Below, in pieces: positions 46,128 to 54,762 of a stretch of DNA of 64,000 nt. The stretch is from positions 1 through 64,000 of the forward strand of contig CALXQS010000002.1 of NCBI GenBank assembly GCA_944390715.1, in the 5' to 3' direction. Numbering within the stretch: position 1 is the first letter of the stretch; each line of letters opens with the position of its first letter. A model generated the notes under the pieces. That model searched no databases and had not been told where the DNA came from. It worked only from the letters and a program-made list of their open reading frames with translations. The position numbers and the translations under genes were made by a program. This stretch comes from an uncultured Duodenibacillus sp. Its GTDB lineage: Bacteria; Pseudomonadota; Gammaproteobacteria; Burkholderiales; Burkholderiaceae_F.

Positions 46128-48365
46128 ATGTTGCGCGCAGTTGTCACGACTTTTGTCCTGCTTTGCCTAACGTCTTTGAGCTGGAGTTCTCAAAGCATTC
46201 AGAGCAAGGCGCAGCCCGATGTGAGGCCGCGGCTGGGGTTGGTGCTTTCTGGCGGCGGAGCCCGAGGCTTTGCGCACATTGGAGTGCTCAAGGCTCTGGA
46301 AGAAATGCGCATACCGTTTGATGTCATTGCCGGTACCAGCATGGGATCAATGGTAGGGGGAGGTTTTGCGGCCGGCTACAGTGCTGACGAGATTCGCGAC
46401 ATTACGCTTTCAGTCAACTGGCCGCGTATGTTTGCTCCAAGCGCTGATCGGGAAAAACTATCTTGGCATCGCAAAGAAGAGGATAGAGAAGGCGTCGGCA
46501 GGCGAGAAATCGGGGTGTCTGCCCAAGGAGTGAAATTTCCTGCTCAGTTTGTTCCTTCTCAGGAATTGGATATTTTTCTGCAGCGCGTCACGGAACCAGT
46601 CAATTCGGTCAATGATCTATCCCAGCTTTCCATTCCTTTTGCGGCGCTTGCGACGGATCTTGAGAGCGGGGCAAGGGTCGTGCTGCAAAAGGGCGTGACG
46701 CTTTCTCAGGCAATGCGCGCTTCAATGTCGGTGCCGGGAGCATATGCGCCGGTTGAATACGGCGGTCGGCTTCTTGTAGACGGCGGCTTGGTGGACAATC
46801 TTCCCGTTGGACAGGCGCGCAGCATGGGGGCTGAGGTTGTTGTGGCAATCAATGTGGGCACGCCCCTGAGCAAACGGAAAAGTCTGGACAGCGTGGTGGG
46901 GATAATGGGGCAGGTGGTGAATCTGCTGACAGAACAAAACGTACAGGCTTCCTTAAAAGAACTTCAGCAGACAGACATTTACATTGCTCCCGATCTTTCC
47001 GGCTTTAATTCCGGAGATTTTATGCGCTCGGCTGAGATCATCGAGCGAGGATATCAGGCAGCTATTGCCAGAAAAAAAGATCTTGAAGTTTTTTCTGTTT
47101 CACAAGAGCAGTATCGCGCTTGGCAGCAGGCTAGAGCAAAGGAAATGCGCCGCGTGCATTCTCATAAGCTTTCAGGAGTACGTATTGATGGTCTGAAGGT
47201 TGTTAATGCAAAGCGGGTGCTTTCAGATATTGACATCAACGCGCAGGGCGAGGTTCAAAATGAAGAAGTCGCTGAGGCGGCCAGAGAAATCTGGGCGACA
47301 GGAGACTTCCAAAGAGTTCCCTTTAGGTTTGAGCCTGGCCCTTACAATACTGAAGTTCTTGTTTTTGAACCGCAGGAGAAAGACTACGGTTATTCAGTCC
47401 TTCGTTTCGGAGGAAATCTGCAAAGCAACTTCCAGGAAGCGAATACGTTTAACGTCATTCTTTCGCATTCTTGGAGTTGGCTCAATTCTTGGGGCGCAAG
47501 TTGGAATAATTTGCTGCAGCTGGGAGAAGTCAAGCGCATTGTCAGCCAATGGCACCAGCCGCTTGGGGCTGCGAGCAAATTTTTTCTGATGCCGCAGGTC
47601 AACTATAAGTGGGAGCCGTTTGAGCTCTATGATCAATCTGGAAACTCGCTCGCTCGTTTTAGAAACGAGAGCTTTGATGCCGGACTTTACTTGGGCTACG
47701 ACATGGGCCGCTTCGGACGCATCAAGGCTGGCGGAGGCTGGCTGGACACCCGCACCAAAACAGAAATAAGTTTGATCGGCATGCAAGCCAAGGCGCAGGC
47801 CTACTACACAGAAGTTTCTTTCGAAGTCGACACGCTTGACCATGCGAGTTTTCCGACCAAAGGACTGTTGCTTGATGCCTCCGTCAGAAGGGCGCTTTCG
47901 CCTGATGCGCAGCATATGGATGTCATTGACGGAGTTTCCTACGACGTCAACATCTGGAAGCCGTTGAAGCTGGGAGACAGAACAACGCTTCTGTTGTCTG
48001 GACGCTACGCGAGAGCGCCGCAGGCGGGAAACTTCAATATTGGCGGCGTCTTCAATCTGTCAGGATCCCCTTATGGACGGTACGCGGGAAATCGAGTAAA
48101 TCTCGCCAGAGCCATGCTCTATCATGACGTGAGCCGGCATGTCGACCTTTTTGGCATGCCTGTTTACCTAGGGGCAAGTTTTGAGTTCGGTCGAGCTTTT
48201 GATGAAGGGGATCCATCGCAGGGGTGGCAACTTGATCGGCAGTGGAAGCGTGCAGGGAGTGTTTATGTCGCAGTCGACAGCTGGTTGGGGCCGCTGTACC
48301 TGGTTGCGGGCCGTACATTTGGCGAAGAGTCGGCCGTTACGCTTTATTGGGGACAGCTCCACTAG
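46128..48365 (+). CDS. Patatin-like phospholipase with POTRA-like and outer-membrane barrel domains (PlpD type)
   Basis: A 745-aa secreted protein built like the type Vd autotransporters: an N-terminal signal (about residues 1-25), a patatin domain (about 35-240) with the oxyanion GGGARG motif, nucleophile elbow GTSMG (Ser71) and DGGLVDN aspartate, a POTRA-like segment (about 345-415) and a C-terminal barrel with aromatic strand ends and the terminal W G Q L H. It should release or display a phospholipase A or lipase at the surface. Whether the patatin part is cleaved is unknown. The TAG stop shares CTAG with the convergent ThiF gene stop. Confidence 0.88.
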   Translation: MLRAVVTTFVLLCLTSLSWSSQSIQSKAQPDVRPRLGLVLSGGGARGFAHIGVLKALEEMRIPFDVIAGTSMGSMVGGGFAAGYSADEIRDITLSVNWPRMFAPSADREKLSWHRKEEDREGVGRREIGVSAQGVKFPAQFVPSQELDIFLQRVTEPVNSVNDLSQLSIPFAALATDLESGARVVLQKGVTLSQAMRASMSVPGAYAPVEYGGRLLVDGGLVDNLPVGQARSMGAEVVVAINVGTPLSKRKSLDSVVGIMGQVVNLLTEQNVQASLKELQQTDIYIAPDLSGFNSGDFMRSAEIIERGYQAAIARKKDLEVFSVSQEQYRAWQQARAKEMRRVHSHKLSGVRIDGLKVVNAKRVLSDIDINAQGEVQNEEVAEAAREIWATGDFQRVPFRFEPGPYNTEVLVFEPQEKDYGYSVLRFGGNLQSNFQEANTFNVILSHSWSWLNSWGASWNNLLQLGEVKRIVSQWHQPLGAASKFFLMPQVNYKWEPFELYDQSGNSLARFRNESFDAGLYLGYDMGRFGRIKAGGGWLDTRTKTEISLIGMQAKAQAYYTEVSFEVDTLDHASFPTKGLLLDASVRRALSPDAQHMDVIDGVSYDVNIWKPLKLGDRTTLLLSGRYARAPQAGNFNIGGVFNLSGSPYGRYAGNRVNLARAMLYHDVSRHVDLFGMPVYLGASFEFGRAFDEGDPSQGWQLDRQWKRAGSVYVAVDSWLGPLYLVAGRTFGEESAVTLYWGQLH

Positions 48366-49141
48366 AGGCGATCTGCGCGGCAGCCGCAGCTGCGGCAGTT
48401 GGGCATTCTGGCGAGATGAATGCGCTGCATCTCCCATGTAAGCGTATCAAGGACGAGAAGGCTTCCTGCCAGAGTCTTCAGGCCGGCAGTCCATTTCAAA
48501 GCTTCTTCGGCGGCGATCATGCCGGCGATGCCGGCAACGGGGGAGAGTATTCCGACGGCTGAGGCCTTGACGTCGAGCTCATCGTCTTCGGGGAAGGCGC
48601 ATGCGTAGCACGGAGAATCTTTCTGCGAGAAGTCAAAAAAGGCAGTCTGTACGCTGTAGCGTATTGCCGATGCAGTAATCAAGGGCTTGCGGCAGCGCAA
48701 AGCAGCGCGATTGGCGGCATGTCTGGTTTTGAAATTGTCCGTGCAATCAATCACGATGTCGCAAGTTTGGGCCAGAAAGGCAATTTTTTCTTCGTCGACC
48801 CATTCAGGTATTGCGCAGACGTCTACGGCCGGCGCGAGGCGAGCGAGTTCGATTTTTGCGCTTTGAGCCTTATTGGTGCCGATGCGCTCAGCGGTATGCA
48901 GGGTCTGCCGTGCAAGATTGGAGGCTTCGACCTTATCCGAATCTGCGATGGTAATGTGAGCAATCCCGGCTTCGGCAAGGTACAAGGCTGCGGGACAGCC
49001 AACGCCTCCTGCACCGAGAATGAGCACTCGCAAGGCTTCGATGCGATGTTGGCCCGACTGACCGACCTCACGCAGCAGCGCATGGCGGCTGCCGCGTGCT
49101 GCTTTGAGGTCAATGACGGACAAGGGAGTATCGCAGGTCAC
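48362..49141 (-). CDS. ThiF/MoeB/HesA-family adenylyltransferase
   Basis: An E1-like enzyme, 259 aa, that adenylates the C-terminal Gly of a ubiquitin-like sulfur carrier. The Rossmann motif is VLILGAGGVGCPAALYLAEAG, the Mg-binding DADKVE counterpart reads ADSDKVEASNLARQT, and DCTDNFKTRHAANRA is the catalytic stretch. Zinc-type CYAC and CRSCGC pairs lie at about 178 and 252. It starts at a GTG three bases after ctpA, and no MoaD/ThiS-like partner is adjacent. This is the end of the envC-ctpA-thiF group common in Burkholderiales. Confidence 0.88.
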   Translation of the reverse strand: MTCDTPLSVIDLKAARGSRHALLREVGQSGQHRIEALRVLILGAGGVGCPAALYLAEAGIAHITIADSDKVEASNLARQTLHTAERIGTNKAQSAKIELARLAPAVDVCAIPEWVDEEKIAFLAQTCDIVIDCTDNFKTRHAANRAALRCRKPLITASAIRYSVQTAFFDFSQKDSPCYACAFPEDDELDVKASAVGILSPVAGIAGMIAAEEALKWTAGLKTLAGSLLVLDTLTWEMQRIHLARMPNCRSCGCRADRL

Positions 49142-49144
49142 CGG

Positions 49145-50632
49145 TTATTTGGAGTTGGTTGCGTTTTTATTGCTGCTCTGCTCCTTTTTCGCCTTTTCTC
49201 GCTCAGCCTTGAGCTTGGCTTGAGTTTCATCGTGCGTCACCACATCCTTGCCGAGAAGGAATGCTTGGGCCTGCTGCAGCGGGAAGTCCTTCTCGTCTCC
49301 GAACATGTAGCGAAGAGAGGGCATTTTGACTTCTTCTTCCTCAAGAGGCTCGTCTTTGATCTCTTTGTCTTTTTTTGCATCCGAGGGCTGCTTTTTGTCC
49401 TTGTCGGCGACTTCAATGTGATGGGCAAGGTCGGATTCGCGTATCGTGAAAGAGGGATAGTTTCCTTCAGGCGTATCGTCGACTGCTATATCCGGCGTAA
49501 TGCCTTTTGCCTGAATCGTGCGGCCGGACGGCGTGTAGTAGCGCGCAGTCGTGATCTTGACGCCGGTGGTCTCATCACGCTTCATGCGAAGGGGAAGAAT
49601 CGTCTGCACGCTGCCTTTGCCGAAAGAGCGAGTGCCCATGATGGTGGCGCGCTTGTGGTCCTGCAGGGCGCCGGCAACGATTTCAGAGGCAGAGGCTGAG
49701 GCAGGATTGATGAGTACGACAATCGGGACGGTTTTGGTCACCGCTGGCAAATCGGCAATATAGTCTTTGCCGGAATTGGAAGTGGAGTAATCCTTGTAGG
49801 CGGCCGAGAACTTCCTTTCTTCCTGGGGGTTGCGGCCTCGCGTGGAAACGACGAGGCTGTCGGCCGGCAGAAAGGCGGCAGAAACACCGATGGCTGCATT
49901 CAAAAGACCGCCGGGGTTGTTGCGCAGGTCAAGCACCAGTCCCTTGAGGTGATTTTTTTGATTGAGCTTGATCAGCGCTTGAGCAATGTCTTCGCCGGTG
50001 TGCTCCTGGAATTGTGAAATGCGGATATAACCCAGATTGTGGCTGAGTTCTTTGAACTTGACCGACTTTACCTTGATGATGTCGCGCACGAGCTTGACAA
50101 CAAGAGGCTTCGCCTCTCCTTTGCGGGCGATGGTAAGTACGATGGAGGTTTTTGGCTTTCCGCGCATAAGCTTGACATTTTCATTGAGGCTCAAGTCTGC
50201 CGTGGCTTTACCATCGATTTTGATAATGAGGTCGCCTGCCATGACGCCCGCACGTGTTGCCGGAGTGTCGTCGATAGGAGAGACAACTCGAACGCCGGAG
50301 GGATCTTTCGTCACTTCAAGTCCTAGTCCGCCGAATTCTCCAGAGGTGCTCTCCTGCATGTCCTTGAATTCGTTGAAGTCCAAAAAAGAGCTGTGCGGGT
50401 CGAGCCCTTCTACCATGCCCTTGATGGCATTTTCCAAGAGTTTGGAATCTGAAACCTCATCAACATAGAAGTTCTTGATGGATCCGTAGACATCAGCAAA
50501 AAGTTCAATGTCCTCGAGAGGCAGACCAGCTTTTTCGTTCTGAGCGGCAAAAGCCTGCAGACCGGTCGTCAGAACAATGCCGGCACACATGCCTGCGGCG
50601 GCAATCGATAAGGAGCGCGAGAGGATGCTCAT
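49145..50632 (-). CDS. ctpA: Carboxy-terminal processing protease (S41, CtpA-type)
   Basis: A periplasmic serine protease of 495 aa. N-terminal hydrophobic signal or anchor (to about residue 30), a PDZ domain (about 90-180: GEFGGLGLEVTKDPSGVRVVSPIDDTPATRAGV) and the S41 catalytic core with LVLDLRNNPGGLLNAAIGVSAAFL, the Ser of NPASASASEIVAGAL and the Lys of GTRSFGKGSVQ. The C-terminal tail is highly charged (Lys/Glu-rich). In related bacteria such proteases degrade or mature cell-wall enzymes and lipoproteins; it lies next to envC, which suits a role in envelope turnover. Confidence 0.93.
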   Translation of the reverse strand: MSILSRSLSIAAAGMCAGIVLTTGLQAFAAQNEKAGLPLEDIELFADVYGSIKNFYVDEVSDSKLLENAIKGMVEGLDPHSSFLDFNEFKDMQESTSGEFGGLGLEVTKDPSGVRVVSPIDDTPATRAGVMAGDLIIKIDGKATADLSLNENVKLMRGKPKTSIVLTIARKGEAKPLVVKLVRDIIKVKSVKFKELSHNLGYIRISQFQEHTGEDIAQALIKLNQKNHLKGLVLDLRNNPGGLLNAAIGVSAAFLPADSLVVSTRGRNPQEERKFSAAYKDYSTSNSGKDYIADLPAVTKTVPIVVLINPASASASEIVAGALQDHKRATIMGTRSFGKGSVQTILPLRMKRDETTGVKITTARYYTPSGRTIQAKGITPDIAVDDTPEGNYPSFTIRESDLAHHIEVADKDKKQPSDAKKDKEIKDEPLEEEEVKMPSLRYMFGDEKDFPLQQAQAFLLGKDVVTHDETQAKLKAEREKAKKEQSSNKNATNSK

Positions 50633-50702
50633 GTTGAATGGTTTTCAAAAAGTCCAGAAAATGCATGGCGCATGCGTCAGGGCATGCCACAATGCCGGAA
50701 GG

Positions 50703-52016
50703 TTATTTCTTCAGCCAGCGGGCAGGATCAAAGGGCTTGCCTTTGTATCGGAGTTCGAAGTATAAGCCAGGGGAGTCCTCGCCACCTGACCGTCCGACGC
50801 TTGCAATCGTATCGCCTTGTCTGACGGAGTCTCCCACGGACTTAAAAAGCGATTCGTTGTTGGCATAAACTGAAAGATAGTTGGATCCGTGGTCAAGGAT
50901 CAAAAGATTTCCGAATCCGCGCATCCAATCGGCAAAAACGACCGTTCCGCCGGCAGTGGCAACCACATCCTGTCCCATTTTTGCGCTGATCAGCAGACCG
51001 CGCCAAGCAAGATCGGCAGCGGCGCCTTCTCGTTTCTGCCCAAAGCGTGCGACGACTTTTCCTTTGGTCGGCATGAGCAGCTTGCCGCGCATTTTTCCAA
51101 AATTGCCGGTCGCGGGAGCAACAGTGGTGCGGCGAGGATCGCGTTTTGCAGTTTGAGTCGGCTTCGCTTTCTGAGTTTTTTTCTGCTTGGCCTGCTGTTT
51201 TTGCTTTTCGGCTTTGGCAAGAGCGGCCTTGCGGGCGCGTTCCTTGGCCGCTGCGGCTGCAATTTGTTTGTCGATGTTGGCAATGAGCTGCGTGAGCTGC
51301 CGATCATTCTTCACCAGCTGTTCATACCGTTCGCGCTGTGTGTTGAGTTCTTTTTTCAACTCGTTGATGGCGCTTTCACGACGAGACTTTTCTTTTTCAA
51401 GGTTTTGACGGTTTTTCTGTTCGTCAGCTTCAATGCGAGAAAGTTCTTTCTGGGTAGCATTGGTTTTGGCCGTCACCACTTCAATGTTTTTGCGGCGATT
51501 GGCCAATCTTTCAATCGTTCGGTCCTGCTCACGAGCCATGTAGCGCAAAATGGCCGACATTCGAGAAATGTCATTGGGGTTGCCGCCGGTCAAGGCGGCC
51601 TGCCAGGGATGACGCCGGGTGTTGAGAAACTGTGCCTGAGAAATGACGGCAACAAGATCTTCAGCCTCGGTGACGTGCATGCCGACGATGTCGGCTTCAC
51701 GTTTGAGGTCGGCAAGTTGGTTTTCAACGGCTGATTTTTTCTCGCCAAGCTCTTTGAGCGTGCGGTTGCTGTCGGAGATTGCTTTTTCCGAAGCCCGCAG
51801 TTCTTTGTTTGCGCTGTCGACGCGAGCCTCTTTCTTTGCGATGTCTTTTTTGATGGTAGAGATTTGTCCCTTGATGGAACGCTGTTCGTTCTGCAGGTTT
51901 GAGCGTTCCTTCGTTGAGCTTGTGCGGGCAGCGGCCGCTTCGGCTGCGGGCACTTGCGCAAGCACGACCGCAAGCGCGGCACTCAGACAGCATAGCTTTG
52001 CAAAACGAAGGAACAT
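50703..52016 (-). CDS. envC: EnvC-type murein hydrolase activator
   Basis: A periplasmic coiled-coil plus LytM-like protein of 437 aa that switches on amidases at the septum under FtsEX control. A Sec signal (about residues 1-27) is followed by long coiled coils (about 35-275, heptad-like Leu/Lys/Glu/Gln), a basic linker (AKQKKTQKAKPTQTAKRDPRR) and a C-terminal M23/LytM fold (about 310-437). The LytM part lacks the usual zinc ligands (for example LISAKMG, YFELRYKG), as in the non-catalytic EnvC activators. ftsE and ftsX are encoded at 31439-33025. Confidence 0.9.
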   Translation of the reverse strand: MFLRFAKLCCLSAALAVVLAQVPAAEAAAARTSSTKERSNLQNEQRSIKGQISTIKKDIAKKEARVDSANKELRASEKAISDSNRTLKELGEKKSAVENQLADLKREADIVGMHVTEAEDLVAVISQAQFLNTRRHPWQAALTGGNPNDISRMSAILRYMAREQDRTIERLANRRKNIEVVTAKTNATQKELSRIEADEQKNRQNLEKEKSRRESAINELKKELNTQRERYEQLVKNDRQLTQLIANIDKQIAAAAAKERARKAALAKAEKQKQQAKQKKTQKAKPTQTAKRDPRRTTVAPATGNFGKMRGKLLMPTKGKVVARFGQKREGAAADLAWRGLLISAKMGQDVVATAGGTVVFADWMRGFGNLLILDHGSNYLSVYANNESLFKSVGDSVRQGDTIASVGRSGGEDSPGLYFELRYKGKPFDPARWLKK

Positions 52017-52214
52017 GGACGCAGAGAGGCGGCGAAAAAAAGCTGAACAATCTCCGGAATTTTCGCAAGATCTGAGATCTGGAGAAAAAGTCGGAGTAAA
52101 AATATTGCAATGGTTGAAAAAAGAGCAATCAATCCCAACATTCTATAATGCTCAGGTTCACTCCAGCATGCGTGTGGACGAGTGCTAACCATTGAAAAAG
52201 AAACGGATACAGAC

Positions 52215-52619
52215 GTGACTCAATTTCTGCTTGAGAACATTTTGCTGCTGGCCATTATTTTGGTCTGCATCTGCGTCCTGTCGGCTCCTTATGTTATGAA
52301 ACGCCGATTTGGAACACAGGTTGACAATACGCAAGCTACGCAGCTCATCAATCATAAAGGTGCTCAGATCGTGGATTTGCGCGATCCGAAAGAGTTCAAG
52401 AAAGAGGCGCTTGCTAACTCGATCAATATTCCGGCTGACCGTATTCAGTACGAGTTCGAGCGCCTCAAGAAAGACAAGCCCGTGCTGCTGGTCGACAACA
52501 ATGGGCGCCATGCGCGTCTGGCGTCGCCTTTGCTGCGCGGCCTTGGTTTCAAGGAGACCTATATTCTTCAGGGCGGGCTTGACGCTTGGCGTCGGGCTGG
52601 GCTTCCATTTACGCGCTGA
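52215..52619 (+). CDS. Membrane-anchored rhodanese-like protein without catalytic cysteine
   Basis: A 134-aa protein with an N-terminal hydrophobic anchor (about residues 4-25) and a rhodanese fold (IVDLRDPKEFKKEALANSINIPADRI...FKETYILQGGLDAWRRAGLPF). The site that should carry the persulfide cysteine reads LVDNNGRHARLA instead of xCxxGxRS, so a catalytic sulfurtransferase role is unlikely. The GTG at 52215 is preferred over GTG 52182 because it gives the usual short N-terminus. It lies divergent from envC and 74 bp upstream of secB; the glutaredoxin gene often found between them is absent. Confidence 0.85.
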   Translation: MTQFLLENILLLAIILVCICVLSAPYVMKRRFGTQVDNTQATQLINHKGAQIVDLRDPKEFKKEALANSINIPADRIQYEFERLKKDKPVLLVDNNGRHARLASPLLRGLGFKETYILQGGLDAWRRAGLPFTR

Positions 52620-52693
52620 TAGAGAAAAAGTTTATTCATCAATGCCGCACTAGAGCTTGATGCCGAGCGGCGCTTTTTTCAACGGAAAGAACA

Positions 52694-53221
52694 ATGGCAG
52701 AAGAAAATCAGAACGCTCAGAACCCCGAGCAGAATCAGCAGCAGGCAGAGCCGTCTTTTCAGATGGTGCGCTGCTATCTCAAGGATGCATCGCTGGAGAT
52801 GCCGCATGCTCCTGAAATTTTCATGCAGGCTCCCTCCGAGCAGCCTAATGTGGACATTCAGTTTGAGGTGTCTCAGCGCGCCCTCAATGTTCCCAATGCG
52901 TATGAAGTCGTTGTCCGCGGCACTATTACAGTGGGTACAAAGGAGAGCACGATGTTTCTTGCCGAGGGCAAGCAGGCAGCCATCTTTGACATCCGCAATA
53001 TTCCCGAAGACGGCGTTCGCCACATCGTCAACGTGCTTTGCCCAAGCATGATCTATCCCTATCTGCGCGCAAATCTCGCAGACCTGATCAATCGTACCGG
53101 ACTTCCGACTGTTCATCTGCCCGAGGTGAACTTTGAGGCACTCTATCAGCAGCGTCTGGCTCAGCAGGCCAAGAAGCAAGCTGAAGCACCTGCGGCAGCC
53201 AATGAAGAAGGTCATGCCTAA
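52694..53221 (+). CDS. secB: SecB protein-export chaperone
   Basis: A cytoplasmic tetrameric chaperone that holds preproteins unfolded for SecA. 175 aa. Conserved segments include QMVRCYLKDASLEMPHAPEIF, PNVDIQFEVSQRAL and FLAEGKQAAIF; the SecA-binding end is VLCPSMIYPYLRANLADLINRTGLPTVHLPEVNF. The N-terminus is Gln/Asn-rich and the C-terminus ends in a Gln/Ala-rich tail. GGAAAG precedes the ATG. Confidence 0.95.
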   Translation: MAEENQNAQNPEQNQQQAEPSFQMVRCYLKDASLEMPHAPEIFMQAPSEQPNVDIQFEVSQRALNVPNAYEVVVRGTITVGTKESTMFLAEGKQAAIFDIRNIPEDGVRHIVNVLCPSMIYPYLRANLADLINRTGLPTVHLPEVNFEALYQQRLAQQAKKQAEAPAAANEEGHA

Positions 53222-53270
53222 TGCATGACTAGAAAATAGGCGACAAGCCGCGAATCTAGTGAAGTAGGCC

Positions 53271-53323
53271 AAAAGGGCGGATCTGCGCAGGCTGTAAATG
53301 CCTGGAGCGTTTCCGCCTTTTTT
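53271..53323 (+). terminator. Terminator of secB
   Basis: AAAAGGGCGGA near 53271 pairs with TCCGCCTTTTTT ending at 53323. The long loop has a minor internal stem; the T run is strong. Confidence 0.6.
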
Positions 53324-53431
53324 GCCAACTTGAGTCCCAAAGTCTGCCGCATTAGCGGAAAATGCGCTAAGCTCGCATTTATTAAAGACAGTAAGAGCGC
53401 CCTGGCCTCTTAAACGAAATGGAAAAATAAA

Positions 53432-54109
53432 ATGCAGGAAGCTGACAACACTCAGAAAAAGATCCGCATTGTTCTTGTAGACGATCACACGCTCTTTCGC
53501 AGCGGCCTGAAGGCGCTTTTGTCTCGTCAGGAGGATTTTGAGGTTGTGGGCGAGGCGGCCGATGGCCTTGAAGGCGTCAAGCTGGTTGAGCAGATCAACC
53601 CCGATATTGTGCTTCTGGATCTTGACATGCCCACGATGAATGGGCGAGAGGCGCTTGCGCAGATTTTGGCGGTTGCTCCTCAGATGGCCGTTTTGATGTT
53701 GACGGTGAGTGAGGACGGGGACGATTTGGCCGAGTGCATGCGGTTGGGAGCACGTGGATATTTGCTCAAAAAGATTGATGCTGCGTTCCTGCTTCAGAGC
53801 ATCCGTCATGCCGTGGCTGGAGACTCGGTTATCTCGCCAGAGATGACCAACAAGCTTGTCATGAAGCTGCGGCGCGACAGCTATCACAGTGCGGCAGTTG
53901 CTCCCGACATTGAATCTCTTACGCCGCGCGAGAGACAGACGCTTGCCTGGCTTGCCCGCGGAGTGAGCAACAAAGAAATTGCCCGCGCCTTGGATTTGGC
54001 TGAGTCCACGGTGAAGGTGCACGTCCAGAGCGTGCTCAGAAAGCTCAACATCAAGAGCCGGGTGCAGGCTGCAGTTTTTGCTGTTGAACATCATCTCGAC
54101 AAGCTCTAA
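53432..54109 (+). CDS. NarL/FixJ-family response regulator (no adjacent kinase)
   Basis: A 225-aa two-component regulator. The receiver domain (about residues 11-125) contains the acidic pair in VLVDDHTLF, the phospho-acceptor Asp in DIVLLDLDMPTMNG, a Thr in VLMLTVSED and the conserved Lys in GYLLKKI. The LuxR-type helix-turn-helix (about 155-215) reads LTPRERQTLAWLARGVSNKEIARALDLAESTVKVHVQSVLRKLN. In E. coli-type systems such a protein pairs with NarX/NarQ-like kinases, but no histidine kinase is found beside it here. Confidence 0.92.
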   Translation: MQEADNTQKKIRIVLVDDHTLFRSGLKALLSRQEDFEVVGEAADGLEGVKLVEQINPDIVLLDLDMPTMNGREALAQILAVAPQMAVLMLTVSEDGDDLAECMRLGARGYLLKKIDAAFLLQSIRHAVAGDSVISPEMTNKLVMKLRRDSYHSAAVAPDIESLTPRERQTLAWLARGVSNKEIARALDLAESTVKVHVQSVLRKLNIKSRVQAAVFAVEHHLDKL

Positions 54110-54187
54110 AGGACCAGAGGAGTAGGTCTGCGTGGTCTTTTTTGCTGCGGATGTTTCGACAGCGTCGTCCGACTTGAGGAGAAAAGC

Positions 54188-54697
54188 ATGACGTTTATGC
54201 AGACATTGAAGATGGCGGTGTGGCTGGGAGTTGCCGTCGTTTTGGGTGGATGTGCTCACCCTCAGCTCGTGGATATGGGAGAGACGGTTCAGGAAGTCGA
54301 GGCGTATCTCGGAGAGCCTCAGGCCAAAACTGAAATGCCCAATGGTACAGAGCGCTGGACTTACTCTTCGCAGCCTTACGGACAGCAGGTCTGGTGGCTT
54401 TTCTTTGATGACTCAGGAAAGTTGGTCGAGCGTGAGCAGGGTCTGCAGCGCAAGTACTTTGATGTTCCGCAGATCGGCAAGTGGACCGAGGCTGATATCT
54501 GGGCTTTTTGGGGCAAATGTGCTGAAAAGTACAATTTCCCTCTTGTCAACGAACATGCATGGATGTACCGCTTCCTGGACAAGGGGGGCTTTTATATGGC
54601 TGTCTGGCCGCAGTTTGACGAAAGCGGCGTGCTGCGTTCAATGGAAGTAACGATTGATCCGTGGATTCTGCAGGACGGCGATTCGTTGGATTTTTAA
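54188..54697 (+). CDS. Lipoprotein with BamE/SmpA-like fold
   Basis: A 169-aa lipoprotein. A signal helix ends in the lipobox LGGC (Cys22), and the mature part begins AHPQLVDMGETVQEVEAYLGEP, which with NGTERWTYSSQPYGQQVWWLFFDDSGKLVE resembles the BamE/SmpA/OmlA repeat fold (a conserved G-x-P, then aromatic Tyr/Trp and a strand pair). The C-terminal half is Trp-rich and unfamiliar. GAGGAGAA precedes the ATG. A role in outer-membrane protein or lipoprotein work is suggested only by the fold. Confidence 0.7.
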   Translation: MTFMQTLKMAVWLGVAVVLGGCAHPQLVDMGETVQEVEAYLGEPQAKTEMPNGTERWTYSSQPYGQQVWWLFFDDSGKLVEREQGLQRKYFDVPQIGKWTEADIWAFWGKCAEKYNFPLVNEHAWMYRFLDKGGFYMAVWPQFDESGVLRSMEVTIDPWILQDGDSLDF

Positions 54698-54762
54698 GTT
54701 GCTGACAGGCAATGCAGCATGAGTTTTTCTATAAAAAAGAATAAGAAAAGAAAGGTCTAAGT

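Noticed and set aside
52679..54259. A 526-codon minus-strand open frame
   Set aside because: Antisense to secB and the response regulator, both strongly supported.
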